The notes beneath the pieces were generated by a model. The model was given only the letters and a program-made list of their open reading frames with translations, had not been told where the DNA came from and did no database searches. From assembly GCA_949358305.1 (NCBI GenBank), contig CASHSZ010000092.1:1-64000 (forward strand): a stretch of DNA of 64,000 nt. Direction: 5' to 3'. This document shows positions 1-9,660 of this stretch, in pieces (position 1 is the stretch's first letter; every line of letters starts with the position of its first letter). Origin of the DNA: Strigamia acuminata (lineage: Eukaryota; Arthropoda; Chilopoda; Geophilomorpha; Linotaeniidae). The position numbers were made by a program, and so were the translations under genes.

Positions 1-2
1 TT

Positions 3-3000
3 GATATTTTAAAACAGAAAGGTGAATGGGGCAAAGATGCCATCTTCTTTCCATTGGGTTCGAATATTGATTTATCGGCCGTCATTCGCAATAAGAAAGC
101 GGTTTTGACTTTTAAAATGGATTTGCGAAAGTCTTTTGTTTGGGCCATTCTTGCATCTTTACATCCGGTAGCTATTAATGCCGAACGCATATCTAATTAC
201 TTGAAGTATGAGCACGAATTGAACTTGCAAGGCTTAGAATTTCCGCTGCCTTACAGAAACCTAGAAAAATTCCAGTCGCAGAATCCCGATATCGAAGTAA
301 CTATTTATTATTGCAATGGCGATCGCGTGGAAAGATACGTTACCGTTCACAGAAACAGGAAACATCACGTAGATCTATTCTTCTACGGAAAGAATAGCTA
401 CGGACTTGTGAGGGATCCAAAACGGTTGCTGGGTTATTTTCCGTGTCACTACTGCGATAACCAATTCAAGAGCTGCGTGGGAAGAGACAAACATGCGTCG
501 ATATTCCACTCCGTTCCCGAAAAATCGTCGTATCAGGAACTGGACGAATGTCTGCAGAAAAAAAAGGCCGTTGTAAATGTCCAGAACTCGGATCAAAAAA
601 GTTTTTTATGGTCTGTATTAGCTGCCTTGTATCCAGCCCCCGTTCATGTTTGCAGAGCGGATTATTACGAACAGTTTATGAATAAACTCAATCTCGAAGG
701 GCTAGTTTTTCCCGTGGGGCCGAAAGAAGTGCTTACGTTCGAAAGACAGAATGTAAGTTTGAACATTAATGTATTCGAGTTGCTGCCCAAGTCCCGCATT
801 GTTCCGATTAAAGTAGATATTCTGACGAACCGCCTTATCACTATTAACCTACTGAAGAAACAAAATCATTACATGTGGATCAGGGATTTCTCGCGACTCT
901 TGAGCGCCGGCAATAAACATAAGCGGTATTATTGCATGAACTGTATGAACGGGTTTTCCAGTGCCATAGTGCTCGTTAGGCATAAACGATACTGCGGGAA
1001 ATATAAAGCCTGCAGCACTAAATGTCCCGACGAAGGAGCTATCTGTACGTTCAAAAGTGAGAAAAAAAAATATCCTTTACCGTACGTTTGTTACGCCGAT
1101 TTCGAGGCATTCTTAGTACCTGATGCGGAGAGCGAACCCACTTTACATTCGATCATCATTAATTCTCACGAGCCGTGCGGTTATTCGTTTAAAGTAGTGT
1201 GCACTGAGAACGAAGCTTATTCCAGACCGTTACAGCTGTATAGAGGTCCGGATGCCGTCGATCATTTTTTGCAATCGTTGCGTGCGGAAATTAAAGCCGT
1301 GGTTCAGCAATTTTCCGAATTGGAACATAAACAATTCAATTCCAAAACGATGACTTCGCTTCAATGGATCGCTTATAGAAATGCAACAACGTGTTACTTA
1401 TGCGGTGATGAATTCTTGGAAGAATTAAAAGGCTTGACAAAAGTCTTGGATCATAACCATTTCACCGGGAAGTTTCGTGGGGCCGCACACGCTAATTGTA
1501 ACCTCAACTACCATTGGCGGAAATCTGTGCCTATAATTTTCCATAATGGAAAAAAGTATGATTTTCATCTAATATTGCCGCATTTGACCGTCGCGTCAGA
1601 AAAAGTGACGATGATCGCCGAAAACTCGGAATTATACAAATCGTTCACGTTGAAAATCAAGACCGGTGATGATCCAAAACAGGTCGTAACGTTAAAATTC
1701 ATGGATAGTTTCCAATTTCTCGCGAGCAGTTTATCCAATTTGGCAAAAAATCTAGAGAAGTCGCAGTTCGCTGTCTTTCGAAGCGAGTTTAAAGGCGAGG
1801 AAATTGATCTTCTGTTGAGGAAAGGAGTGTACCCTTACAGATATATGACCGGTTGGTCAAAATTTCAAGAAGATAAACTTCCGCCGAAAGAAGAATTTGA
1901 GAACATAACCGACGACGAATACCAATATGCCCAGTTAGTTTGGAAAACGTTCGGAATTAAAAACATGGGCGAATATCACGATTTGTATCTGAAGACCGAC
2001 ACTCTGTTGTTGGCGGATATATTCGAACAGTTCAGAAAAATGTGTTTAAATCACTACAAGCTAGACCCCTGTCATTACATCACGTTTCCAAGTCTTTCTT
2101 GGGACGCTGCGCTGCTCATCACCGAAGTTAAATTGGAGCTTCTGTCTGATCCAGATATGTACATGTTTGTCGAACAAGGAATAAGAGGCGGTGTTGCCAC
2201 TATCAGTCAACGCTACGCCAAAGCCAATAATCCTCTTCTGGCATCGGGATACGATTGCGAGAAACCAGAGAGTTACATCGTCTATTTGGATGCGAATTCC
2301 ATGTATTCCTGGGCAATGAGCAAACCGCTACCAGTTGGCAAGTTTGCCTTCGACGATAATGTAGCCGAATGGTCACAAGAACGGATTTTAAAAATGGGAG
2401 AGAACGATACGATGGGATGCATCTTGGAAGTGGATTTGGGATATCCGCAAGAACTGCATTCGTCCCACAATTGTTTGCCTTTGGCTCCGGAAATGATACG
2501 TTCTGGGGATGACACTTCTCCCAGATTAATCCCGCATTTGCAAGCTCGTTGTAATTACATTCTGCATTACAGAGCTCTGCAATTGTACTTGTCCCTGGGC
2601 ATGACGTTGATGAAAATAAAAAGAGTGCTGACGTTTGAGCAAAAACCGTGGCTGGCCAAGTATATCAAATTGAATATTGAGAAACGGAAGTCAGCTACCA
2701 GTGATTTTGAGCAGGAATTGGCGAAATTAGCTAACAATTCGGTCTTTGGAAAAACCTTGCAGGACGTGAGGAAATATAGACAATTTTATCTGGTAAACAA
2801 TGCAAAAGACTTGAATACTCACGTCAACCACGTCGGTTTCAAAGGAAAAAAAAAATTAAACAAAAAACTGGTGTTGGTTGAACGGCGAAAGCTGGAATTG
2901 ACGTTAGACAAACCTATTTACAGCGGTTTAACTATCCTGGATTTGTCTAAATGCTTGCTCTACGACTTTCATTACAACGTCATGAAAAAAAAATTCTCAG

Positions 3001-3494
3001 ACAAGCTGAGATTGCTGATGACAGATACGGATAGTTTGATGTACGAAATAGAAGCTCCGTCAGTCTACTCGTTCTTCAGAGAAGAAATACCACAAGTGAT
3101 GGATCTGTCTAATTACCACCCACCCGATGGCAGAAACAGGCGTGTCATAGGATGCTTCAAAGACGAGACTGCCGGCGAGCCGATAGAAGAGTTTGTAGGG
3201 CTAAGAGCCAAATGTTACGCTTATAACGTGAACGGGAAAACGAGCATGCGATGTAAAGGCATAAAGAAGGCTGTCGTGGAGCAAGAGCTGGACTTGGAGG
3301 CGTACAAGAAGATATTGTTCGGTGAACGGGAGGCCCACAGATTGAAATTTGAAACGATCAAATCAAAACTGCACGATCTCACAACGGTCAAGGTGGACAA
3401 ATTGGCATTGTCGGCGAAAGACAAGAAACGAGTGATATTAGATGATTGTATTCATACTTTGGCTTATGGATACGTAAGCTTGGCGGAGGATTAA
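3..3494 (+). CDS. Polinton-type protein-primed family B DNA polymerase with endonuclease VII insert (5' partial)
   Basis: Would replicate a Polinton/adintovirus-like linear genome by protein-primed synthesis. The frame is open from the first base of the window, so the N-terminus lies outside it; TTG at 54 is not the real start. Numbering from that TTG: two copies of an N-terminal module (about 16-155 and 170-325), each ending in a Cys/His cluster that could bind zinc; exonuclease motif I with D349 and E351; an endonuclease VII-like insert with C447, C450 and the DHNH motif 466-469; exonuclease II/III-like motifs; polymerase motif A at 744-751 (D746); motif B KLANNSVFGK at 891-900; motif C TDTDS at 990-994. 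The C-terminal end matches the usual family ending. All polymerase catalytic residues I can recognise are present and there is no frameshift, so the copy is recent or selected. Stop codons of this gene and the convergent next gene are 16 bp apart. Confidence 0.93.
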   Translation, partial: DILKQKGEWGKDAIFFPLGSNIDLSAVIRNKKAVLTFKMDLRKSFVWAILASLHPVAINAERISNYLKYEHELNLQGLEFPLPYRNLEKFQSQNPDIEVTIYYCNGDRVERYVTVHRNRKHHVDLFFYGKNSYGLVRDPKRLLGYFPCHYCDNQFKSCVGRDKHASIFHSVPEKSSYQELDECLQKKKAVVNVQNSDQKSFLWSVLAALYPAPVHVCRADYYEQFMNKLNLEGLVFPVGPKEVLTFERQNVSLNINVFELLPKSRIVPIKVDILTNRLITINLLKKQNHYMWIRDFSRLLSAGNKHKRYYCMNCMNGFSSAIVLVRHKRYCGKYKACSTKCPDEGAICTFKSEKKKYPLPYVCYADFEAFLVPDAESEPTLHSIIINSHEPCGYSFKVVCTENEAYSRPLQLYRGPDAVDHFLQSLRAEIKAVVQQFSELEHKQFNSKTMTSLQWIAYRNATTCYLCGDEFLEELKGLTKVLDHNHFTGKFRGAAHANCNLNYHWRKSVPIIFHNGKKYDFHLILPHLTVASEKVTMIAENSELYKSFTLKIKTGDDPKQVVTLKFMDSFQFLASSLSNLAKNLEKSQFAVFRSEFKGEEIDLLLRKGVYPYRYMTGWSKFQEDKLPPKEEFENITDDEYQYAQLVWKTFGIKNMGEYHDLYLKTDTLLLADIFEQFRKMCLNHYKLDPCHYITFPSLSWDAALLITEVKLELLSDPDMYMFVEQGIRGGVATISQRYAKANNPLLASGYDCEKPESYIVYLDANSMYSWAMSKPLPVGKFAFDDNVAEWSQERILKMGENDTMGCILEVDLGYPQELHSSHNCLPLAPEMIRSGDDTSPRLIPHLQARCNYILHYRALQLYLSLGMTLMKIKRVLTFEQKPWLAKYIKLNIEKRKSATSDFEQELAKLANNSVFGKTLQDVRKYRQFYLVNNAKDLNTHVNHVGFKGKKKLNKKLVLVERRKLELTLDKPIYSGLTILDLSKCLLYDFHYNVMKKKFSDKLRLLMTDTDSLMYEIEAPSVYSFFREEIPQVMDLSNYHPPDGRNRRVIGCFKDETAGEPIEEFVGLRAKCYAYNVNGKTSMRCKGIKKAVVEQELDLEAYKKILFGEREAHRLKFETIKSKLHDLTTVKVDKLALSAKDKKRVILDDCIHTLAYGYVSLAED

Positions 3495-3510
3495 TATGAC
3501 GATGGTTAGT

Positions 3511-5151
3511 TTAATCGTCCCATTTACTACGATCGAATCTGCAATACACGAGGGCGTAAACTTTTATTTCCGGACTCCAATCGGTGACAGTAGATATTCT
3601 AATGTGATCGTTATCATCAAAATCTACTTTTTTCTCTAAATTGTACGTTCTAAAACATACCGGCATTTTACGTGGTGTTTTTGTAACATCTGTACGTGGA
3701 ATATGGAACGTTCGACCATGCCCGTTAATAGACAAGATAAACTCAAACTCGTTAGGTATTACTGTGTATTCTGCTGTAGTAGCATACATGAATAAACTGA
3801 TTCGCGTTATATGCCCGTAATGAGGAGTATAAAACTTCCCATTATGTGCAAATAATTTCCATTCTTCGGACACCTTCAAAAACCAATCGGTCCGTTGCGA
3901 ATGTAGGAACCCTAGCACTAAATCGGCCTGTTCTTCTACTTCGGGAATATTTAGATTTGATATTTTGTCTTCTAATTCCGTCAATTTCTTATTAACTTCT
4001 ATTTTGTTCGCTTCGATGTTAGAATTTAACGTGGCTTCTACCGTATCGACAGTGCCGGCCAAAGCAGCGGGAGCAAAACTTGATTCGTCAACGCTCGGAA
4101 TTGCGCTAATTTTTGATATTTCTTCTTGAACGGATGTCAAAATGGACAACATGTTTTCCTGCAACGTTATTATTTGTTCGTTGGCTAATTTGATTTTATC
4201 GGTAACCTCGTTGACGCTCGTTTGCATTTTATCTGACTTTACGGAATTTTCGTCTACGTACTCGTTTAATTTAAGTTTAGTCTCGTCCAGATCTTTTTGA
4301 ATGGCAGTACTGACTGTGTCTAGCTCCGCTTTCGCCGCTTCAATTTTGGTTTTTAAGTCTTCCGTACTTTCGCTACTAACACCAAATTTTGCGGGTAAAG
4401 CTTTGATTTTGGTTTCCAAGGCTTTAACCTCATTTTCCACACTTTTTTCTAACTTTTTTATATCATCCTGTGCTTGTTTTATCTTGTCATTTGATGCCTC
4501 GATGTTGGTTCTGATTTTGTCCACGTCTAAGTTCTGGATTTTGGTTTCTACTTCATCCAATGCTTCGTTTATTTTTGTATCATAATCGGTTTTATTCTGG
4601 ATTAAGCTATTAGTCAACGTCTCCAACCCAGTCTTTAAATCTTCGATCGCAGATTCCAACTCGGATTTAACGTCATTTATCAAGTCTTTGATTTTGATTT
4701 CTAATGCGCTTATTTGTTTTTCGTCAACTTCTACACCACCGGAAGCAGTCGCATTATCTACTAATATCTTAATGTTCGCTTCTAATTCTTTAATTTTCTT
4801 AATCAAATCTTGTTCCAACGTTCCATATTTTATAGTAGCATAGGCAATATCATTTTTGAGTTTATCAATATCCTTCGTATCAATTCCTTCGCCTTGCCCC
4901 GTTAGCTTACTAGCTTGATCTTGTACGGTACGTTTTAATGCGTTCAAATCGTTAATTATAGAATCGCAAGCAGCTTTCAGGGCATTTTTAGTCTTTGTGA
5001 TCTCGTCAAAAATTTTTTTTTCTAGATCGGATAATGCATCGTAACCAACGTGATCTGCGAGAACCTCATCTACTTCTCGACGTTGACGTTTGCCCAATTT
5101 ATGCACTGCGTTAAGACGATAATCGTCTCCTAGTTTATTTACGCTTACCAT
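3511..5151 (-). CDS. Coiled-coil fibre-like structural protein of the Polinton-like element
   Basis: A 546-residue protein starting at a true ATG (5149-5151). Residues about 30-400 are almost uninterrupted heptad-like sequence rich in K, E, I and L, predicting a long coiled coil. Residues about 405-546 change character: aromatic and beta-rich, no Lys/Glu repeats, as expected for a compact head. A stalk plus C-terminal head suggests a trimeric attachment-fibre-like protein, but I recognise no family motif and the role is inferred from architecture and position. It sits downstream of the protease and late-protein genes on the same strand (34 bp after the protease stop), as in a late structural cluster, and converges on the polymerase. 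Alternatives are a scaffold or another virion-associated coiled-coil protein. Confidence 0.7.
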   Translation of the reverse strand: MVSVNKLGDDYRLNAVHKLGKRQRREVDEVLADHVGYDALSDLEKKIFDEITKTKNALKAACDSIINDLNALKRTVQDQASKLTGQGEGIDTKDIDKLKNDIAYATIKYGTLEQDLIKKIKELEANIKILVDNATASGGVEVDEKQISALEIKIKDLINDVKSELESAIEDLKTGLETLTNSLIQNKTDYDTKINEALDEVETKIQNLDVDKIRTNIEASNDKIKQAQDDIKKLEKSVENEVKALETKIKALPAKFGVSSESTEDLKTKIEAAKAELDTVSTAIQKDLDETKLKLNEYVDENSVKSDKMQTSVNEVTDKIKLANEQIITLQENMLSILTSVQEEISKISAIPSVDESSFAPAALAGTVDTVEATLNSNIEANKIEVNKKLTELEDKISNLNIPEVEEQADLVLGFLHSQRTDWFLKVSEEWKLFAHNGKFYTPHYGHITRISLFMYATTAEYTVIPNEFEFILSINGHGRTFHIPRTDVTKTPRKMPVCFRTYNLEKKVDFDDNDHIRISTVTDWSPEIKVYALVYCRFDRSKWDD

Positions 5152-5185
5152 TTTTTTAATAGAAGGGAAAAAAACTATTTTTTAA

Positions 5186-5527
5186 TTATTTTTTTTCTTC
5201 TTTCCTCCATTTTTTTAAAACATATAAGCACAAATGGCCGCAAGTAATTTCGTCAAAATTTTGATACTGATTGTAATTGTATTTTATGTTGTCTCCCAGA
5301 TAATCGTATAATTCCAACGGGGGTGGCAAGTCTCCGAAACTATCGAAGTACAGCTTCTTATTTCCAATTTTACTGTATGCCACCCAATGACTTCCGCTTT
5401 CGTGGTGCGTGTTCAAATTAATAATTCCACATTCTTTCGATCGTGGTTTGACGGGTAAAGTATCTCTCGAAAACACTCCTCTAAAAAATGAAATTTTCAT
5501 TCGTCTGGCCAGTTCCTCCAACTGCAA
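5186..5527 (-). CDS. Adenain-like cysteine protease (peptidase C5 type), start uncertain
   Basis: Maturation protease of Polinton/adenovirus type, expected to cleave virion precursor proteins. From the TTG at 5527 it is 113 residues. Catalytic His is H47 in GSHWVAY, the acidic residue is D62 in YFDSFGD, the oxyanion Gln is Q89, and the nucleophile is C96 in TCGHLC. The Gln-Cys spacing of seven matches adenain. An FRGVF-x-RD-x-LP segment near the start is typical of the Polinton form. The frame stays open upstream to 5638 without any ATG and with plausible family-like sequence just before the TTG, overlapping the next gene in another frame. So the start may be non-AUG, reached by splicing, or lost by mutation. 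Function is well supported; whether it is expressed is not. Confidence 0.85.
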   Translation of the reverse strand: MQLEELARRMKISFFRGVFSRDTLPVKPRSKECGIINLNTHHESGSHWVAYSKIGNKKLYFDSFGDLPPPLELYDYLGDNIKYNYNQYQNFDEITCGHLCLYVLKKWRKEEKK

Positions 5528-5541
5528 CGAATCTAGCGGTT

Positions 5542-5865
5542 TTATTTTTTTGTCACCAGTGAGCCGTAAGGTTTCAAGTAAAAACCTTTTCCAGACTTGC
5601 GTTTCCGCGATTTTTTTTTTGCGAATTGCATTCCTTTACCTTCTGAAACTGCATTATGACGTTTTGTCTCATCGAGCATTCTCTTGTTGGTTTTTGCCTC
5701 ATCGACAGCTTTGGCAATTCCTGCCGCACCGCCAGCGAGACCGCCTAACCTTATGGCGCGCATGCGGATTTCTCGGAGTGCGAAAGGGACCCTATTTTTA
5801 ACATTACGGCGGCCTATACCTTGACCCCCTGTTCGCAGTCTCATGGCTGATTTTGCGGATTTCAC
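5542..5865 (-). CDS. Small glycine-rich/basic late protein, Polinton PX-like
   Basis: A 107-residue protein from ATG at 5865. A basic N-terminal third is followed by a glycine/alanine-rich hydrophobic segment (about 41-57, LGGLAGGAAGIAKAV), a charged helix ending in TKRHN, a strongly basic stretch KKKSRKRKSGKG, and the C-terminal GFYLKPYG. This layout is one I associate with small late proteins of Polinton/adintovirus-like elements, compared with adenovirus core or minor capsid proteins; the exact homology is inferred. It is the first gene of the minus-strand cluster and its 3' end overlaps the open frame of the protease. Its first ~30 codons are recognisable again at about 22,270-22,375 and 42,065-42,170 as broken copies. 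Confidence 0.65.
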   Translation of the reverse strand: MKSAKSAMRLRTGGQGIGRRNVKNRVPFALREIRMRAIRLGGLAGGAAGIAKAVDEAKTNKRMLDETKRHNAVSEGKGMQFAKKKSRKRKSGKGFYLKPYGSLVTKK

Positions 5866-6300
5866 TTATTTGTATATTCCGCACGATCGCGCGCGTTTTA
5901 TCAACCTTGGGAAAGCCGCTTTCTCAAATTTGCAAATTCCACATTGTGTGAACATGCTACAACGCTTCTGTGCGCGTCAATAAAAAAAAAAACCGATTAG
6001 AAATGAAATTCAGGGTTTTGTTAAAATAAAAATTATACAATATAATCAGTCTATAATGCTTCTATAATGCTGTTGGTTTAATCAGCACATTGTAATCGTG
6101 TGAAAACACGCGCGCTCGCAATAATACATTACCCAATGTACTTGCACTGGCATGGACCCAACAGTGCGCACTTTCCCGTGCGTGCTGCTTGCACTATTTA
6201 CATCAATTGTTGCTCCACAGGTTGCGCGACCTGCCGGGCAGTTAAGACGTACTAGAATAACCTCAGGATTTGATAAAACCTGATTTTTGGATGACACTAA
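5866..6300. other. Noncoding flank upstream of the Polinton late genes
   Basis: No convincing ORF. AT-rich, with an 11-bp direct duplication around CTATAATGCTT (about 6,051-6,073). Positions about 6,050-6,150 are homologous to 22,485-22,580 and 42,280-42,375, the segment that in the higher-order repeat follows the broken late-protein copy. It could hold the promoter of the minus-strand gene cluster or part of an element end; neither is demonstrated. No further Polinton genes are recognisable beyond it. Confidence 0.4.
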
Positions 6301-6807
6301 GTAAATGGCAGTGAATGTGAGATGTGAGATACACGATGAATTTAATAAAATTTATATTTCCTAATCATGGGATTGGTTTCACGTTTCATAATCCAACAAT
6401 TAAGTAGAATATCATTATTGCAATTGATTAAAACAAATTTTTTTTACAAATTCTTTGGTTTTACATTTTAAATTTATTTTCCAATAGTTGGCACCATCGC
6501 AATTGCTGCGAGTTTAAAACACTGCATTCAGCAGAATTTACTGCACTTTCAAATCAAGGCCAGGCATACCTACTGCAAAGTAATGTATAAACCATAAAGA
6601 AGCCTTTGATTCGGAATTGCCTGTAGGTAATTCTGCGCTGGTCTCCAATGGAAATGTCCGCGCCGGTCTTCCGTGCACGGGAAGTCCACAGAAAGTCCGT
6701 GCATTCCGTGCGCTGGGAGTCCGTGCGTCGTACCGCGTGATCTTGCATTGTTTTTTGTGGGCTTTTCCTGATTAGGATTACTTCCTTTTTAACTCTTGAA
6801 GAATTAA
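6301..6807. other. Noncoding stretch, nothing recognised
   Basis: AT-rich intergenic-like DNA. A patch at about 6,640-6,740 repeats the words GTCCGTGC and CCGTGC several times, suggesting a degenerate short repeat. No ORF, RNA gene or element end could be supported. Confidence 0.3.
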
Positions 6808-7370
6808 GTTTGTTTTTTTTGCTCCAAAACGTCCCAAAACGCCTGAAAATCGCGCAACTCGAGGCAAAACATTACAGTGTGTATTCAAATCAAAACTAGC
6901 TACAAATACATGCTGAAATTAGCTAAATTTTCAAATTTTTTGGCTTTCAAGAAGTAATGGAAACATTTGACATAACGTGGATCAGTTGCATTCAAAAACT
7001 AAAATATTTTGTGTTTTACTTCAATTTTAAACTAAAAATGATGTCATTTCCTGTTTAAACCCCTGTTAAAGCTTGAAATACATTTTAACTAAAAGAAATA
7101 AGTTTGTTTTTTTCTTCGGCAGTGACGTGTACACACGAGCACGCCTGAGAACGCCAAAAAATGCTAAAAAACGCTCAAAAACGCCTGAAAATCGCGCAAC
7201 TCGAGGCAAAACATTAATTTTTCATCTTTATTTCAACTTTTGTGACGTTTAAAATTGTGTTCTCATGTTTTTTGCCTCAAGTTGCACGGTTATCTGGCGT
7301 TTTGGTGCGTTCTTGGGGCGTTTTGGTGCGTTCTTGGGGCGTTTTCGGGCGTTTTTTCGGCGTTGTCACT
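6808..7370. repeat. Foldback-like repeat with direct and inverted copies
   Basis: A segment ending in CGCGCAACTCGAGGCAAAAC occurs at about 6,808-6,875 and again at 7,101-7,218. At 7,262-7,370 the same material returns in inverted, diverged form (TTTTTTGCCTCAAGTTGC followed by GGCGTTTT words). The inverted copy contains a perfect 21-bp tandem pair starting GGCGTTTTGGTGCG at 7,295-7,336. The arrangement looks like a decayed MITE or foldback element. Confidence 0.5.
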
Positions 7371-7730
7371 CACTCCCGCACTTTGCTGTCTTGTTTATTA
7401 CAATTTGGTTTAGCTGTTGTATTTATTTTTATTTGTTTTATGGTTATTTAATGTGTTTTTGTAGCATTCAAAATGTTTTGTTGCCTAATTTCTCGTTTTG
7501 GCGCCAACTGTTTGTTTGACAACGCCGTGTCAGAATTTAGGGATGATTCTGCTTTGGTTTCTAATTAAAAAAAAAATGTTGTTTTAATTTCAATTGTAAC
7601 TGCTTATTATAACGTTATTATTAGTATTTTGTAAAGGTTCATTCTTTTTCCATGTTAATAAAAAATGAAGTAACTTTCGGTGAAAAAAAAAACAGTTAAA
7701 TGCGGATCAAAATTAAACACACACGAGAAG
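7371..7730. other. Noncoding stretch, nothing recognised
   Basis: T-rich noncoding DNA between the foldback-like repeat and element E1. No ORF of substance and no repeat boundary seen. Confidence 0.25.
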
Positions 7731-9660
7731 TTTAATAAACGTCCCGGCGTTTATTCGAGGCAATACGGTACATTTGTGAAACCCAACTTGGAACCCGAAA
7801 ATAACGTGGGGCCGTCTGAACACCTGGATTTGAATTTTCGTCTACGCGCGCGCCGACGCATGGGGAATGCGGGGTGGGGTTCCTTCCCAGTGTTCCGAAC
7901 GAGTCAATTTCACCCCGAAAATATCCCGAAATTGCTGATACATGCATTTCGAGCCAGAAATATTGATCTTCATGTAAATTTTGATTGTTTAGCTTTTTTT
8001 TGAAATTTTACAAATTTTCCTCATCTCCTGCCTTCCTCGCTCATTTAACACCAAAATGGCCTGCATTGAGGATTTTTCCCATAATCCTTTTCACACGTAT
8101 GGAGCGCAAACAGTCGCAATAAATGAAATCAGCGGAATTCGGCCTTGAGTTTGCGACGCCATCTTGAATACGAGTAACAGCACAGTATGGTGTCAATTAT
8201 TCGAACTGATCGTAAGGCATGGGACAAAAATTGATTAAAAACGAACAAACATGATTAAAAATCAACAAAAATCGACTGAAATCGGACAATAATCAATTCA
8301 GAATGACAAATAACGATTAAAATTGGCAAAAATTGTCACAAATAGAGAAAAACCGATTAAAAATCAGCAAGAAACCAATAGAAATTGATAAAATCAAATA
8401 AAAATTAACAAATATCCATTTTGTTTGCTTTTAAACAAATTAAGAACTTTGAAAACACACGACAATTTTAAACAGTAAACACCGGGGTCAAATAAGCGCC
8501 GCTACTCGTTTAAACACCGGGGAGGTGTTAGTGAAGTGCCTCGAGTGGAGAAATTAATAAACGCTCGAGGCACCACGGTAGGCTTATTAAACACAAAATA
8601 TGAAACGCTCGATCTTCAACAGGCGCACACGCCCGAGAACACCTCGGCATGCCTCAGCACTCTCCAAGAAACGAGAAAAACCAAGGCAAAAAAAAAAAAA
8701 TACACCAAAATTAGGACTAAAATCAAACACACATGGGGCCCGGAAGATTGATAACATCCCGGCATATATTCAAGGCAGTACGCCATGTTTTTTCCACCAT
8801 TTTGTAAGTTTATTTCAATATTCATAAAGTTTATTGCTTTTTGTATCATTAGTAGTATTCCCTTGTGTGATGTGGTTTTATAAATATCACACACAACTGC
8901 TTCTGCTGTTTTCTTCACGTTTATGCTTCGTGTATGCATGTGAAGCCCTCGCACATCTTTTGAGCACCTGTACACATTTGGACACGCTCAAGGTGCTACA
9001 TCGCGCGCTCAAACGCACTAGATCGCGCGCGCAAACGCGCTACATCACGCATATTAGGGATAAGAACGGACCGGGATAGGGACTGGACTGGTAATGTTTG
9101 CCCTATGCGGATACGGGACGGGACGGGATTACAGTTGCTAAATTCGTACTGCGAGGCGGAGACAATTTTCTAATTCCAGTTGTTATTTATCACTATTAAG
9201 CCTAATATTGAGCCTGATAATGCTAAAATAAAGTAAATAAACAACAACAACAAACTCATTATTAAAAGTAAATTACACTGTATGACCAAAATATTGTTGT
9301 TTCTTTACTTTATTTTAGCATTATTAGGCCTAATATTAGGCTTAATACTGATTTATTTCAATTATGCAATCATACGCGCGTATTACGCTAACGTAATGGA
9401 CCCGGGACGGGTCGGGACCCGAAAATTGGTCCCGTTCTCATCCCTAACGCATATATATCGCAGACATATCGCGCCCACGACAAAGCACAAACCCATGGCA
9501 GTCACCAAAGAATATTTACGCCGCTTCCACGCACGTTTTATTTTCTCACAGGCCTCTACACATTTAACTTGCGCGCGCACTTGCTACGTGCTCGTGTGGT
9601 CACAATAAATACCTAATTTTCATTAAAATAACGAATGAACGAAATCACTTCAACCACACT
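7731..9660 (+). repeat. Element E, copy E1 (GGCGTTTATT-palindrome element plus flank)
   Basis: Homologous to 22,927-24,399 (E2) and 42,722-45,898 (E3). It starts with arms AATAAACG/GGCGTTTATT at 7,734-7,755, continues with a GC-richer 150 bp, then an A-rich tract (about 8,220-8,420) of short AAAAATCGA-like words. It returns to CACCGGGG/GTTTA motifs in inverted orientation at about 8,479-8,585 and again, diverged, at 8,750. From about 8,780 it runs through a spacer with GCGC-rich words into the first 1,676-bp unit. Inverted end motifs suggest a nonautonomous DNA transposon at about 7,734-8,585, but no transposase or target duplication was found. E1 is the most diverged of the three copies. Confidence 0.55.
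9055..9446. mobile_element. hAT-like MITE (392 bp) with 8-bp target duplication
   Basis: Ends are inverted: TAGGGATAAGAACGG on the left and the complement of TAGGGATGAGAACGG on the right. The target duplication ACGCATAT is perfect at 9,047-9,054 and 9,447-9,454. The interior folds back through a segment containing GCTAAAATAAAGTAAA and its inverse. An 8-bp duplication and a YAGGG-type terminus fit the hAT superfamily. No transposase is encoded, so it is nonautonomous. The equivalent place in E2 (about 24,255) and E3 (about 45,760) is empty, so it inserted after these copies separated. Confidence 0.85.

Noticed and set aside
5186-5801. Plus-strand frame overlapping the protease region (5,409-5,801)
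   Set aside because: Shadow of the minus-strand protease and late-protein genes, which carry recognisable motifs.
1-6300. Complete Polinton with capsid, packaging ATPase and integrase
   Set aside because: No such genes are readable on either strand in the window; only polymerase, fibre-like, protease and small late protein are present and no terminal inverted repeat could be defined.
9055-9075. TTAGGG word as telomeric repeat
   Set aside because: Single occurrence forming the inverted end of the hAT-like MITE; no tandem telomeric array.
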